DNA of 64,000 bases, from assembly GCF_013408745.1 (NCBI RefSeq), contig NZ_JACCBJ010000001.1:3224001-3288000 (forward strand). The letters are read 5' to 3'. The notes under the pieces were generated by a model. The model saw nothing but the letters and a program-made list of their open reading frames with translations, was not told the origin of the DNA and did not search any database. Origin of the DNA: Leifsonia soli. GTDB taxonomy: Bacteria > Actinomycetota > Actinomycetes > Actinomycetales > Microbacteriaceae. This document shows, piece by piece, positions 53,889 to 62,573 of this stretch. A program made the position numbers and the translations under genes. Numbering within the stretch: position 1 is the stretch's first letter; each line of letters opens with the position of its first letter.

Positions 53889-54653
53889 ATGCGCAACAAG
53901 GTCCCGGCGGTCACCGCCCTGTTCTGGGTGACCAAGCTGCTGACCACCGCGGTGGGCGAGACGACGTCCGACTTCCTGGTCAAGACGATCGACCCGGTGC
54001 TGGCGGTCGCGGGCGCCTTCGTCGTGTTCGCAGCTGCACTCATCCTGCAGCTGGTGGTGCGGCGGTACATCCCCTGGGTCTACTGGCTGGCCGTGCTGAT
54101 GGTGGCGGTGTTCGGCACGATGGTCGCCGACGTGCTCCACGTGGAGCTGGGCGTCCCGTACCTGGCGTCGACCATCGTCTTCGCCGTCGTCCTCGCGGCG
54201 GTCTTCGTGCTGTGGTACGCGACCCAGCGCACGCTCTCCGTGCACAGCGTCGACACGCACGCTCGCGAGCTCTTCTACTGGTGCGCGGTGCTCGCCACGT
54301 TCGCGCTCGGCACAGCCCTCGGCGACCTCGCCGCCGTGACGTTCGGCCTCGGCTACTTCGCTTCGGCGCTGGTCTTCGGAATTCTCTTCGCCGTGCCCGG
54401 GATCGCCTACCGCTGGTGGGGCCTTGGAGCGACCGCGGCGTTCTGGACCGCCTACGTGATGACGCGCCCGTTCGGTGCCTCGATCGCCGACGGCCTGGCG
54501 GTTCCGCACGCGCGAGGTGGCCTGGCTCTCGGCACGGGACCGGTCAGCCTCGTCCTCTTCGCGGCGATCGCCGTGTGCGTCGGCGTGCTCAGCCGGCGAC
54601 CGCGGTCGTCACGGGAACGCGCGCAGGGCGCGCTCGGCGACGCGCTGGAGTGA
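53889..54653 (+). CDS. COG4705-like multi-pass membrane protein
   Basis: About 254 residues with about seven to eight helices. K-V-P-A-V-T-A-L-F-W-V-T-K-L-L-T-T-A-V-G-E-T at the start and the repeated F-G-L-G-Y-F and L-H-V-E-L-G-V-P-Y segments mark the COG4705 'uncharacterised membrane-anchored protein' family. ATG 53889 is used with GGGGG directly upstream. The 3' end overlaps the convergent TetR gene by 45 bases. Function unknown. Confidence 0.8.
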   Translation: MRNKVPAVTALFWVTKLLTTAVGETTSDFLVKTIDPVLAVAGAFVVFAAALILQLVVRRYIPWVYWLAVLMVAVFGTMVADVLHVELGVPYLASTIVFAVVLAAVFVLWYATQRTLSVHSVDTHARELFYWCAVLATFALGTALGDLAAVTFGLGYFASALVFGILFAVPGIAYRWWGLGATAAFWTAYVMTRPFGASIADGLAVPHARGGLALGTGPVSLVLFAAIAVCVGVLSRRPRSSRERAQGALGDALE

Positions 54654-55196
54654 CGCGCGGCTGGCCCCGGCCGACGCCTGGACCGCGAGACCGGCGCTGA
54701 CGGTCGAGAGGTACTTCGCCAGGTCGGTCGGACTCTCGTCCGCGCTCAGGTCGCCGTCGGCCACGGCCCGGCGGAAGCGGTCGGCGAGACGGCGCTCGCC
54801 GGAGGCTCGGCTGTCGGCGAGGAAGCGGACGATGCGGTCGTCCTCCGGGCTTCCGGCGAGGCCGCCCTGGATCGAGAGACACCCGGCCGGCTTGCCGGGC
54901 GTCGTGATGGCGACGACGTTGCTGCGGAGATAGTGCTCGGCGACGGCGCGTGCGGTCGGCTCGGCGATGGCCTCGCCCACGTACGCCATGTCGACCTCGG
55001 CGTAGCGGCCGACCGCGCGCTTGAAGGTCTCCTCTTTATTGCCGAAGGCGGCGTAGAGGCTCGGCCGGTTGATGCCCATCGCGGAGGTGAGGTCGTCGAG
55101 CGTCGTGCCCTCGTAGCCCTGGCGCCAGAACACCTCGACGGCGGCATCCAGGGCATCGTCCGTGTCGAAACCGCGGGGGCGTCCGCGTGCGGGCAT
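54609..55196 (-). CDS. TetR-family regulator divergent from a dehydrogenase gene
   Basis: About 195 residues. R-G-R-P-R-G-F-D precedes the helix-turn-helix (T-T-L-D-D-L-T-S-A-M-G-I-N-R-P-S-L-Y-A-A-F) with G-N-K-E-E-T-F; the C-terminal domain contains G-C-L-S-I-Q-G-G-L, as in the AcrR/YxaF-like group. ATG 55196 is used; ATG 55205 is also possible. The divergent gap carries two TGTAC(T/C)GAT motifs. It probably represses the short-chain dehydrogenase gene and itself. Confidence 0.87.
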   Translation of the reverse strand: MPARGRPRGFDTDDALDAAVEVFWRQGYEGTTLDDLTSAMGINRPSLYAAFGNKEETFKRAVGRYAEVDMAYVGEAIAEPTARAVAEHYLRSNVVAITTPGKPAGCLSIQGGLAGSPEDDRIVRFLADSRASGERRLADRFRRAVADGDLSADESPTDLAKYLSTVSAGLAVQASAGASRASLQRVAERALRAFP

Positions 55197-55213
55197 GCTC
55201 CTCATCTTCTTTC

Positions 55214-55289
55214 TGTACTGATCTGAAAAGAATTCTTCCACGTTCGGAATACGACGGCAACGCGGCTGTTTTATGTACCGATTCGTACA
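55214..55289. promoter_or_regulatory. TGTAC half-sites in the TetR/dehydrogenase gap
   Basis: TGTAC-CGATTC-GTACA (55274-55289) is an inverted repeat just before the dehydrogenase ribosome binding site. TGTACTGAT at 55214-55222 repeats its left half near the TetR start, 60 bases away. Both positions suit repression of the two genes by the TetR protein. Confidence 0.5.
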
Positions 55290-55305
55290 GAAATCGGAGG
55301 ACATT

Positions 55306-56070
55306 ATGACCATCACTACCGCATCCACCACCGGCACCCTCGCAGGCAAGAAGGCGCTCGTCACAGGAGGCGCACGCGGCATCGGGGAGGGAATCGCCCG
55401 CGCACTCGCCGCGCACGGCGCAGAAGTGGCGGTGACCTACCGCGCCTCGCGCGAACGCGCCGACGCCCTCGTCGCCGACATCGAGGCGGCGGGCGGACGG
55501 GCCGTCGCCGTGCACGCTGACGCCTCCGACGCAGACGCCGCGCGCGCCGGTGTGCGCGACGCGGTCGCGGCGCTCGGCGGTCTCGACATCCTGGTGAACA
55601 ACGCCGGGGGAGGCTGGTTCGAGGACTTCACCGAGACCCCGGACGAGCACATCGAGGCGACGATCGACCTCAACATCCGCGGCACGGTCTACGCCACGCA
55701 GGCCGCCATCCCGCTGCTGCCGGACGGCGGCCGGATCGTCACCATCGGCAGCGTGAACGCCGAGCGCATCCCGTTCACCGGGGGCGCCGTCTACGGCCTC
55801 ACCAAAGCGGCCATGGTCGGCTTCACAAAGGGGCTCGCGCGCGACCTCGCGGGTCGCGGCATCACGGTGAACGTCGTCCAGCCGGGACCGATCGACACCG
55901 AGGGCAACCCGGCCGACGGCGAGGCGGGCGACTACCTCGCCGGCTTCACCGCGTTCGGGCGGTTCGGGCACAGCTCCGACGTCGGCGAGCTGGTCTCGTG
56001 GATCGCCTCCGATGCCTCCGGGTACATGACCGGCTCGGCCGTCACGATCGACGGCGGCTGGACCGCCTGA
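55306..56070 (+). CDS. Short-chain dehydrogenase/reductase controlled by TetR
   Basis: About 254 residues. T-G-G-A-R-G-I-G-E-G cofactor motif, N-N-A-G-G-G, catalytic Ser in I-V-T-I-G-S-V and Y-G-L-T-K-A. R-A-S-R-E-R at the second strand suggests NADP preference. GGAGG lies seven bases before ATG 55306. Similar TetR-SDR pairs respond to quinones or carbonyl compounds, but the substrate here is not known. Confidence 0.88.
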   Translation: MTITTASTTGTLAGKKALVTGGARGIGEGIARALAAHGAEVAVTYRASRERADALVADIEAAGGRAVAVHADASDADAARAGVRDAVAALGGLDILVNNAGGGWFEDFTETPDEHIEATIDLNIRGTVYATQAAIPLLPDGGRIVTIGSVNAERIPFTGGAVYGLTKAAMVGFTKGLARDLAGRGITVNVVQPGPIDTEGNPADGEAGDYLAGFTAFGRFGHSSDVGELVSWIASDASGYMTGSAVTIDGGWTA

Positions 56071-56086
56071 GCGCCTCGCGGCCCGG

Positions 56087-57853
56087 TCACACCTCGGTGT
56101 GGCCGAGCCGCGGCTCCGGCAGGAAGGCGGCGATCGCCTCGGCGGCGGACTCCAGCTCCAGCACGATGAGCTCGTTCGCCCCCGCGCGCACGACGCCGCG
56201 GGGGACGAACAGCGTCTCCTGCGGCCCGCGGGTCCAGTAGCGGCCGAGGGGGAAGCCGTTGATCCAGGCCACGCCCTTGCCCCATCCCGTCGTGTCGAGG
56301 AAGAGGGGGCACGGCTCGTCGAGGTCGAAGGCGGCGCGCGCGAAGACCGGTCCGGCGAGCCGCTCCGGTGCGGCGGCCGATGCCGCGTGCTCCAGCGCAT
56401 CCCGGACGGGCTCGATCGACGACAGCTCGAGGGGGAGGACGCTCCAGCGGCGCAGCTCCTCGCCGTTCAGCTGCACCGGGCCGATGAGTCCCTTCGGTTC
56501 GCCGATGCGGGGGCCGTAGTCGACGCGGCCCTGGTCTTCGACGAGCACGGTGAGCGTCCCGCGGCTGGGCGAGAGCGCGATGGCCGAGTCGTGGTGGTCG
56601 CGGGCGAGCACGCCGATGCGGCTGCCGTCGACCGAGACGTACGCGCGGTCGCGGATCTCGCCGAACTCCAGCACAGCGGGCTCTGTCGTGTCGATCTCGG
56701 TGCGATACAGGCCCAGGCCGCTGTAGTGGCCCAGCTCGTCGAACGTCGGCAGCGCGTCCGTGTGCGACCACGCGCCCAGCCGGTCGGCGACCGCCCACAG
56801 CGGGACGGCGGCGTCGAAGGGAACCGTGAACGCGGGCGCAGCCGCGGCGGCGACGGGCTCCAGGGCGGGCACCGGGGCGTACTGGGCGATCACATCGCGG
56901 AACGCCCAGAACTTCTCCGTCGGCTCGCCCGCCTCGTCGAGCGGGGCGTCGTAGTCGTAGCTGGTGACGATCGGCTGGTAGACGCCCTTGTCGTTGGCGC
57001 CGTTGGTGAAGCCGAAGTTGGTGCCGCCGTGGAACATGTACAGGTTGACGGATGCGCCGAGCGCGAGCAGCGCATCCAGATCGGCCGCCGACTCCGCAAC
57101 AGACGTCGTGTGGTGGTGGCCGCCCCAGCTGTCGAACCAGCCGTCCCAGAACTCCGAGCACATCAGCGGGCCGGTCGGCTGGTGGCGGCGCAGCGTCGCG
57201 AGCCGCTCGCGCGAACGGGAGCCGAAGGACGCGGTCTTCAAGAGCTCCGGCAGGGAGCCGTTCTCGAGCATGTCGTCCTGCGGCTGGTCGACCGTGGTCA
57301 GCGGCACGGTGATGCCGGCGCCGCGGATGACCTCGACCAGCTGACGCAGGTAGTCCTTGTCGTCGCCGTACGCGCCGTACTCGTTCTCGACCTGCACGAG
57401 CAGCACCGGACCGCCCTCGGTCACCTGCAGCGGCCGGACGATGTCGAGCACGTTCCGCAGGTAGCCGGAGAGCGCGGCGACGAACCGCGGCTCCGACCGG
57501 CGGATGCCGACCTCCGGGTCCGTGAAGAGCCATGCGGGCAGACCGCCGTTGTCCCACTCGGCGCAGATGTACGGCCCGGGGCGGACGATCGCGTACATCC
57601 CCTCGTCGGCCACGGCCTGCAGGAATCGGGCCAGGTCGAGGCCGCCGTCCGCGCGCCACGCGCCGGGGCGCGGTTCGTGCGCGTTCCACGGCACGTAGGT
57701 CTCGATCGTGTTGAGCCCCATCAGGCGCGCCTTGTGGATGCGGTCCGCCCAGTCGTCCGGGTGCACGCGGAAGTAGTGCAGCGCTCCCGAGAGGATGCGG
57801 AACGGCTCGCCGTCGAGGACGAAGTCGTCGCCCGCGATCTCGAAGGTGGTCAT
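56087..57853 (-). CDS. GH35 beta-galactosidase
   Basis: About 588 residues. The GH35 barrel shows I-L-S-G-A-L-H-Y-F-R, the acid/base Glu in Q-V-E-N-E-Y-G, and the nucleophile Glu in C-S-E-F-W-D-G-W-F-D; N-L-Y-M-F-H-G-G-T-N-F-G-F closes the site, and jelly-roll domains follow. There is no signal peptide, so it works in the cytoplasm. AGGAG lies four bases before the ATG. It is the last gene of a minus-strand unit with binding protein and two permeases, behind a hairpin, and with a LacI regulator opposite. Confidence 0.92.
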   Translation of the reverse strand: MTTFEIAGDDFVLDGEPFRILSGALHYFRVHPDDWADRIHKARLMGLNTIETYVPWNAHEPRPGAWRADGGLDLARFLQAVADEGMYAIVRPGPYICAEWDNGGLPAWLFTDPEVGIRRSEPRFVAALSGYLRNVLDIVRPLQVTEGGPVLLVQVENEYGAYGDDKDYLRQLVEVIRGAGITVPLTTVDQPQDDMLENGSLPELLKTASFGSRSRERLATLRRHQPTGPLMCSEFWDGWFDSWGGHHHTTSVAESAADLDALLALGASVNLYMFHGGTNFGFTNGANDKGVYQPIVTSYDYDAPLDEAGEPTEKFWAFRDVIAQYAPVPALEPVAAAAAPAFTVPFDAAVPLWAVADRLGAWSHTDALPTFDELGHYSGLGLYRTEIDTTEPAVLEFGEIRDRAYVSVDGSRIGVLARDHHDSAIALSPSRGTLTVLVEDQGRVDYGPRIGEPKGLIGPVQLNGEELRRWSVLPLELSSIEPVRDALEHAASAAAPERLAGPVFARAAFDLDEPCPLFLDTTGWGKGVAWINGFPLGRYWTRGPQETLFVPRGVVRAGANELIVLELESAAEAIAAFLPEPRLGHTEV

Positions 57854-57876
57854 GGTTCTCCTGAGGGGTGGGAAGG

Positions 57877-57911
57877 CCGTGGCCGGCCGCGGCGTGCGCG
57901 GCCGGCCACGG
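57877..57911 (-). terminator. Strong 15-pair hairpin between binding-protein and GH35 genes
   Basis: CCGTGGCCGGCCGCG and CGCGGCCGGCCACGG pair perfectly around a five-base loop, nine bases after the binding-protein stop. No T-run follows on the minus strand. It may act as a partial terminator or 3' stabiliser, giving more binding protein than galactosidase. Confidence 0.7.
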
Positions 57912-57920
57912 GGGATGCTG

Positions 57921-59267
57921 CTACTTGCCGGTGACCGTGAAGCCCTGCTGGTTGCCGTACTCCACCAGTGCCTTCTGCCAGGCCTGCAGGCCGGGGTTCA
58001 GGCTGGAGTTCGACGTGTAGGACTGCCCGACCGTGTCGCCGTAGATGCTGTTCGCGTAGACCTGGAACGGCAGGTACTGCCAGCCGGTCGACACGTTCTT
58101 GGCGCCGTCCACCAGCACCTCGTTGATCTTCTGGCCGCCGAAGTACTCGGGGGCCGAGGCGAGGAACTCGGAGGAGTTGAGGTCCTTCGTGGTCGACGGG
58201 AAGCCGCCGGACTCGAGGAAGACCTTGATGCTGTCCTCGTCGTTGTTCAGCCACTTCAGGAAGCCGGCCGCGAGCGCCTGGTTCTTGCTCTGCTTGAGCA
58301 CGACCTGACCGCCGCCGCCGTTCTCGGCGTTCGCCGGGGTACCGTCGTAGGTCGGGATCGGGGCGACGCGCCACTGTCCGGCGCCGTCCTTCACCGACGA
58401 CTCGAGCACGCCGGGCATCCATGCGCCGGTGATGAGCGTGGCGATGGAGCCGTTGCCGAGCGCCTTGAACCAGTCGTCGCTCCAGCCGGGGACGCTGGAG
58501 AGCAGCTTGCCCTCGACCAGCTTGTCCCAGGTGCCCGTCCACTTCTTCGTGCCGTCGTCCTGCAGGTTGATCGACACCTTGGTGCCGTCGACGCTGAACG
58601 GACGGCCGCCGGCCTGCCAGATCATCGAGGTGGTGAATCCGGAGTCGCCGGAGTCGCTGGTGATGTAGGCGTTGGGGTCGGCGGCGTGCAGCTTCTGGGC
58701 GGCCGCGACGTACTCGTCCCAGGTCTTCGGCACGGCGATGCCGTTCTTGTCGAAGACGGTCTTGTTGTAGAACATCGCCATGGGGCCGGAGTCCTGGGGG
58801 AGGCCGACCAGCTTGCCGTCGACGTTCACGGAACCCCAGGGGCCGGGGGTGTAGTCGCTCTTCAGCTTGTCGAATCCGTACTGCTTCAGGTCGACGAGGG
58901 AGTCGGAGAGGGCGAACTGGGGGATGGCGTAGTACTCGACCTGCGCGACATCGGGGGCACCCGATCCGGCCTTGATCGCGTTCTGCAGCTTCGTGTACTC
59001 GGTCGTGTTCGTGCCGGCGTTGACCAGCTTGACCTTGACCTTCGGGTACTCCTTCTCGAACGCGGCCACCTGGGCCTCCGCCGACGGGGTCCACGACCAG
59101 TACGTGATCGTCCCGCCCTGCTTGAGGGCTGCGTCGATGTCGGAGGCGCTTCCGCCGCCGGACGAGGTGCCGCCGGAGCAGGCGGCCAGCGAGGCGGCGG
59201 CGACGACGCCGACCACTGCGGCGGTGACGGCCCGGGCGATGCGCCGGGACGCGAGAGTGCTCTTCAT
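57921..59267 (-). CDS. Sugar ABC transporter substrate-binding lipoprotein
   Basis: About 448 residues. Signal peptide with lipobox S-L-A-A-C (Cys30), then a Gly/Ser linker and the family-1 solute-binding fold: G-T-I-T-Y-W-S-W, F-E-K-E-Y-P-K-V-K-V, A-P-D-V-A-Q-V-E-Y, and G-P-M-A-M-F-Y-N-K-T. It should deliver an oligosaccharide, probably a beta-galactoside given the GH35 gene, to the two permeases. The ATPase is not encoded here, so a shared MsiK-like ATPase is likely. Confidence 0.92.
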   Translation of the reverse strand: MKSTLASRRIARAVTAAVVGVVAAASLAACSGGTSSGGGSASDIDAALKQGGTITYWSWTPSAEAQVAAFEKEYPKVKVKLVNAGTNTTEYTKLQNAIKAGSGAPDVAQVEYYAIPQFALSDSLVDLKQYGFDKLKSDYTPGPWGSVNVDGKLVGLPQDSGPMAMFYNKTVFDKNGIAVPKTWDEYVAAAQKLHAADPNAYITSDSGDSGFTTSMIWQAGGRPFSVDGTKVSINLQDDGTKKWTGTWDKLVEGKLLSSVPGWSDDWFKALGNGSIATLITGAWMPGVLESSVKDGAGQWRVAPIPTYDGTPANAENGGGGQVVLKQSKNQALAAGFLKWLNNDEDSIKVFLESGGFPSTTKDLNSSEFLASAPEYFGGQKINEVLVDGAKNVSTGWQYLPFQVYANSIYGDTVGQSYTSNSSLNPGLQAWQKALVEYGNQQGFTVTGK

Positions 59268-59325
59268 GAGCTTCCTTTCACTTCTTCGTGGAATGAGATT
59301 GCGTGGATGGATGGGTTGGGTGGGG

Positions 59326-60261
59326 TTACTGCTTGACGCTTCCGGCGGCCAGGCCCGACTGCCAGTAGCGCTGGAGCACCAGGAACGCGGCCACGATCGG
59401 GACGATCGTGATGAGAGATCCGGTGATCACGAGGTTGAAGATCGGCTGGGCGCCGACCCCGGTCGCCTGCGCGCTCCACTGGCTGAGACCCACGGTGAGG
59501 GGGTACCAGGTGGGGTCGCTCAGCATGATGAGCGGCAGGAAGTAGTTGTTCCAGGTGGCGACGATCGCGAACAGCGCGACCGTGACGATGCCGGGGGCGA
59601 GGAGCCGGAGCGAGATGGTGAAGAAGGTGCGGAACTCGCCCGCCCCGTCCATCCGCGCCGCCTCCAGCAGCTCGGTCGGGATGGCCTCGCTCGCGTAGGT
59701 CCAGATGAGGTAGAAGCCGAACGGGCTGATGAGCGAGGGCAGGATCACCGCCCACGGGGTGTTGGTGAGCCCGGCCTGGCTGAACAGCAGGAAGGTCGGG
59801 ACGGCCAGAGCGGTGCCCGGGACGGCGATCGCTCCGAGGACCACGGCGAACACGGCGCGCTTGCCGGGGAAGTTGTACTTGGCCATCCCGTAGCCGGCGA
59901 CCGTGGCGAGCAGGGTGGCTCCGCCGGCGCCGACGACCACGTAGAGGAGGGTGTTGCCCAGCCACTGCACGAAGATGCCGCCGCGGTAGGTGAACGTGTC
60001 GGCGATGTTCTGGAAGAGGTTGAAGTCCTTGCCGAACCAAAGCCCGAACGACGAATAGAGGTCCGGCTGGGTCTTCGTCGCGTTGACGATCAGCCAGATG
60101 AGCGGGACGAACGAGTAGATGACGAAGAGCACCATCACGATCGTGAGCAGCGGCGACTTGCGGATGCGGCGGCCGGAGGAGGCGCCGGCCTGGATGCGCG
60201 CGGCGGCACGCGATGGCGCCTTGCGTGGGCGGCTGCTCCTGGTGTCGGTCAGCGTGGCCAT
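59326..60261 (-). CDS. Sugar ABC transporter permease (MalG type)
   Basis: About 311 residues, six helices after a basic N-terminal tail. The cytoplasmic EAA loop is E-A-A-R-M-D-G-A-G-E-F-R-T-F-F-T-I-S-L-R-L. The ATG at 60261 shares its A with the stop TGA of the MalF-type gene (TGATG), so translation is coupled. It forms the membrane channel together with the product of 60261-61184. Confidence 0.92.
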   Translation of the reverse strand: MATLTDTRSSRPRKAPSRAAARIQAGASSGRRIRKSPLLTIVMVLFVIYSFVPLIWLIVNATKTQPDLYSSFGLWFGKDFNLFQNIADTFTYRGGIFVQWLGNTLLYVVVGAGGATLLATVAGYGMAKYNFPGKRAVFAVVLGAIAVPGTALAVPTFLLFSQAGLTNTPWAVILPSLISPFGFYLIWTYASEAIPTELLEAARMDGAGEFRTFFTISLRLLAPGIVTVALFAIVATWNNYFLPLIMLSDPTWYPLTVGLSQWSAQATGVGAQPIFNLVITGSLITIVPIVAAFLVLQRYWQSGLAAGSVKQ

Positions 60262-61184
60262 CAGCGGGCCTCCTTCCTCGTGCCGCGCAGCTGGACCACG
60301 TAGGCGATGACGGCGGTGAGGACGCCCATCACGATCGCGACCGTCGCGGCGTAGTTGAACTGCTGGCCGGCGAACGAGAGGTTGTAGGCGTACATGTTCG
60401 GGGTGAAGTAGCTGCTGATCGCGTTGGGCGCCAGCTGCTTGAGCAGGTTCGGCTCGTTGAACAGCTGGAAGCTGCCGATGATCGAGAAGATCGTCGCGAT
60501 CACGAGTGCGCCGCGGATGGCGGGCAGCTTGATGCTGAACACCGTGCGGAACGCTCCGGCGCCGTCGATCTCTGCCGCCTCGTAGAGCTCGGTCGGGATG
60601 ACCCGCAGCGCCGCGTAGAAGATGAGCATGTTGTAGCCCATGAACTCCCAGGTGACGATGTTGCCGATGGAGGCGAGCACCCACTGCCCGCTGAGCGGCG
60701 CGAGTCCCGTGCCGAGGAGCTGGTTGATGCTCGCCGTGAGGCCGAACTGGTCGCCGTAGATGAAGCCCCAGATCAGGGCGGCCACCACGCCGGGGACGGC
60801 GTACGGCAGGAAGAGGGCGATCCGGAAGAAGCCGGCTCCGTGCAGCCGGGCGCTGTCGAGGGCGAGGGCTGCGACGAGCGAGAGGACCAGCATGATCGGC
60901 ACCTGGACCACCAGGAACAGGGCGACCCGGCCGAGCGAGGCCCAGAACTTCTCGTCCTGGAACACGGCGACGTAGTTGCCGAGCCCGACGAAGGCGTTGC
61001 CGCCGATGAGCTGCTGCCGGAACAGGCTGAGGTAGATCGCGTAGACCACGGGCGCGATGATCATGGCCGCGAAGACGACCATGAAGGGGGCCACGAAGGC
61101 CCAGCCACGCCAGTCGCGGCGCGACCGGCGGCCGCGGCTGGGTGTGCCGGGCGCGGTGGCCCGCGTGAGGGACGTCGTTGTCAT
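60261..61184 (-). CDS. Sugar ABC transporter permease (MalF type)
   Basis: About 307 residues, six helices. F-V-A-P-F-M-V-V-F at the first helix and the EAA loop E-A-A-E-I-D-G-A-G-A-F-R-T-V-F-S-I-K-L-P are clear. It is the first gene of the galactoside operon, transcribed away from the LacI gene; two LacI-type operators lie in the 117-base gap, so sugar induction is expected. Confidence 0.92.
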   Translation of the reverse strand: MTTTSLTRATAPGTPSRGRRSRRDWRGWAFVAPFMVVFAAMIIAPVVYAIYLSLFRQQLIGGNAFVGLGNYVAVFQDEKFWASLGRVALFLVVQVPIMLVLSLVAALALDSARLHGAGFFRIALFLPYAVPGVVAALIWGFIYGDQFGLTASINQLLGTGLAPLSGQWVLASIGNIVTWEFMGYNMLIFYAALRVIPTELYEAAEIDGAGAFRTVFSIKLPAIRGALVIATIFSIIGSFQLFNEPNLLKQLAPNAISSYFTPNMYAYNLSFAGQQFNYAATVAIVMGVLTAVIAYVVQLRGTRKEAR

Positions 61185-61214
61185 GTCTTCCCTTGGTGCG
61201 AGATCGGTGTGCCG

Positions 61215-61265
61215 ATGTTTACGTCAACATCGTGGCGGCTACTCTAACATGTTCACGTCAACATG
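61215..61265. promoter_or_regulatory. Two LacI-type operators in the divergent gap
   Basis: ATGTTTACGTCAACAT (61215-61230, one mismatched pair) and CATGTTCACGTCAACATG (61248-61265, six-base perfect arms). They share the consensus ATGTT-x-ACGTC-AACAT with centres 34 bp apart, covering the gap between the permease gene (start 61184) and the LacI gene (start 61302). The family and divergent layout make autoregulation plus control of the sugar operon likely. Confidence 0.7.
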
Positions 61266-61301
61266 ATGCAAGGTCGTGTTGAACCCCGAGAAGTGGAGAC
61301 C

Positions 61302-62375
61302 ATGGCAGAGTCGCTCGCCGCATCCCCGTCCGCCCGGTCGGCAGCACGCAAACGCGGTCCGTCGCTCGGCGATGTCGCGGCGCACGCCGGCGTCTCGACG
61401 CAGACCGTCTCACGGGTGGCGAACGGCCTCACCAACGTCGAGGAGTCGACGCGACAGCGCGTCCTCGCCTCGATGCAGGCGCTCGGCTACCGGCCGAATC
61501 GCGCGGCGCGGGCGCTCCGGTCCGGCCGCTTCCGCAACATCGGCGTCGTCATGTTCACCCTGTCGTCGTACGGCAACATGCGGACCCTGGATGCGATCGC
61601 CGTCTCGGCCGCGACCGCCGGCTACGCGATCACCGTCGTCCCGGTCGAGCGCCCGACCCAGCAGGAGGTGAGCGTCGCGCTCAGCCGGCTGCTGGAGCAG
61701 GCGGTCGACGGCATCATCGTCGTGATCGAGGCGCACATCGTCGACCGCGCCGACGTGGAGCTGCCGTCCGGGCTGTCGGTCGTGGTCATCGACTCGACCG
61801 AGCGCTCCGACTACCCGCAGGTCGACACCGACCAGGCCGAGGGCGCTCGCCAGGCCACCCAGCACCTGCTCGACCTCGGCCATCGGACGGTGTGGCACAT
61901 CGCCGGACCGGGCGACTCGTATTCGGCCGCGCGCCGGGAGGAGTCGTGGCGGCGCACCCTGGAGGAGGCGGGCGCTCCCGTCCCGGAGGTCTTCCGCGGG
62001 GACTGGTCGACCGCGGCCGGCTACCGGCACGGTCAGGAGATCGCCGCGCGGCCCGAGATCACGGCCGTGTTCGCGGCCAACGACCAGATGGCGCTCGGCG
62101 TGCTCCGCGCGCTGCACGAGGCCGGCCGCCGCGTGCCGGAGGACGTCAGCGTCGTCGGATTCGACGACATGGCGGAGTCGGACTCCTTCTGGCCGCCGCT
62201 GACGACCATCCACCAGGAGTTCGAGGCCATCGGCCGCCGCGCGCTCGAACTGCTCATCGCCGAGATCGAGGCGCGTCCGGAGCCGGTGCGCTCCTCGGTG
62301 CTGCACACCCGTCTGGTCGTGCGCGCGAGCACGGCACCGCCGCCGGCCGGGCCGGCTGCCCCGGCAGCCGGCTAG
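61302..62375 (+). CDS. LacI-family regulator of the galactoside operon
   Basis: About 357 residues. Helix-turn-helix at about 21-43 (S-L-G-D-V-A-A-H-A-G-V-S-T-Q-T-V-S-R-V-A-N-G), hinge helix with A-A-R-A-L-R-S-G, then a periplasmic-binding-protein-like domain ending with V-S-V-V-G-F-D-D. GTGGAG lies five bases before ATG 61302; the start at 61263 would overlap the second operator. It ends four bases inside a small convergent gene. Confidence 0.92.
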   Translation: MAESLAASPSARSAARKRGPSLGDVAAHAGVSTQTVSRVANGLTNVEESTRQRVLASMQALGYRPNRAARALRSGRFRNIGVVMFTLSSYGNMRTLDAIAVSAATAGYAITVVPVERPTQQEVSVALSRLLEQAVDGIIVVIEAHIVDRADVELPSGLSVVVIDSTERSDYPQVDTDQAEGARQATQHLLDLGHRTVWHIAGPGDSYSAARREESWRRTLEEAGAPVPEVFRGDWSTAAGYRHGQEIAARPEITAVFAANDQMALGVLRALHEAGRRVPEDVSVVGFDDMAESDSFWPPLTTIHQEFEAIGRRALELLIAEIEARPEPVRSSVLHTRLVVRASTAPPPAGPAAPAAG

Positions 62376-62509
62376 TTCGGCTCTTCGTCCGTCTCGAGCG
62401 ACTCGTCCGCATCCACGAAGTCGTCGTCGGTCTCGGTGGCCTCGGTGGCGGCGGCGGCCTCCGCCTCCGCCAGCTCCTCCGCGTCGTGCTCGTGCCTGTG
62501 CCTCGCCAT
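62372..62509 (-). CDS. Small acidic protein (45 residues)
   Basis: A short gene starting M-A-R-H-R-H-E-H-D-A-E-E-L-A-E-A-E and ending in a run of Asp/Glu (T-D-D-D-F-V-D-A-D-E-S-L-E-T-D-E-E-P-N). AGGGG lies about six bases before the ATG at 62509. It overlaps the stop of the convergent LacI gene by four bases. The His-rich start and acidic tail could bind metal or a basic protein; function unknown. Confidence 0.5.
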   Translation of the reverse strand: MARHRHEHDAEELAEAEAAAATEATETDDDFVDADESLETDEEPN

Positions 62510-62573
62510 GGTGTCCCCTCTCGACATCTGCATCATAGGAGTCCGCGGTGCGAGCGCATCCTCGACCGACGCC

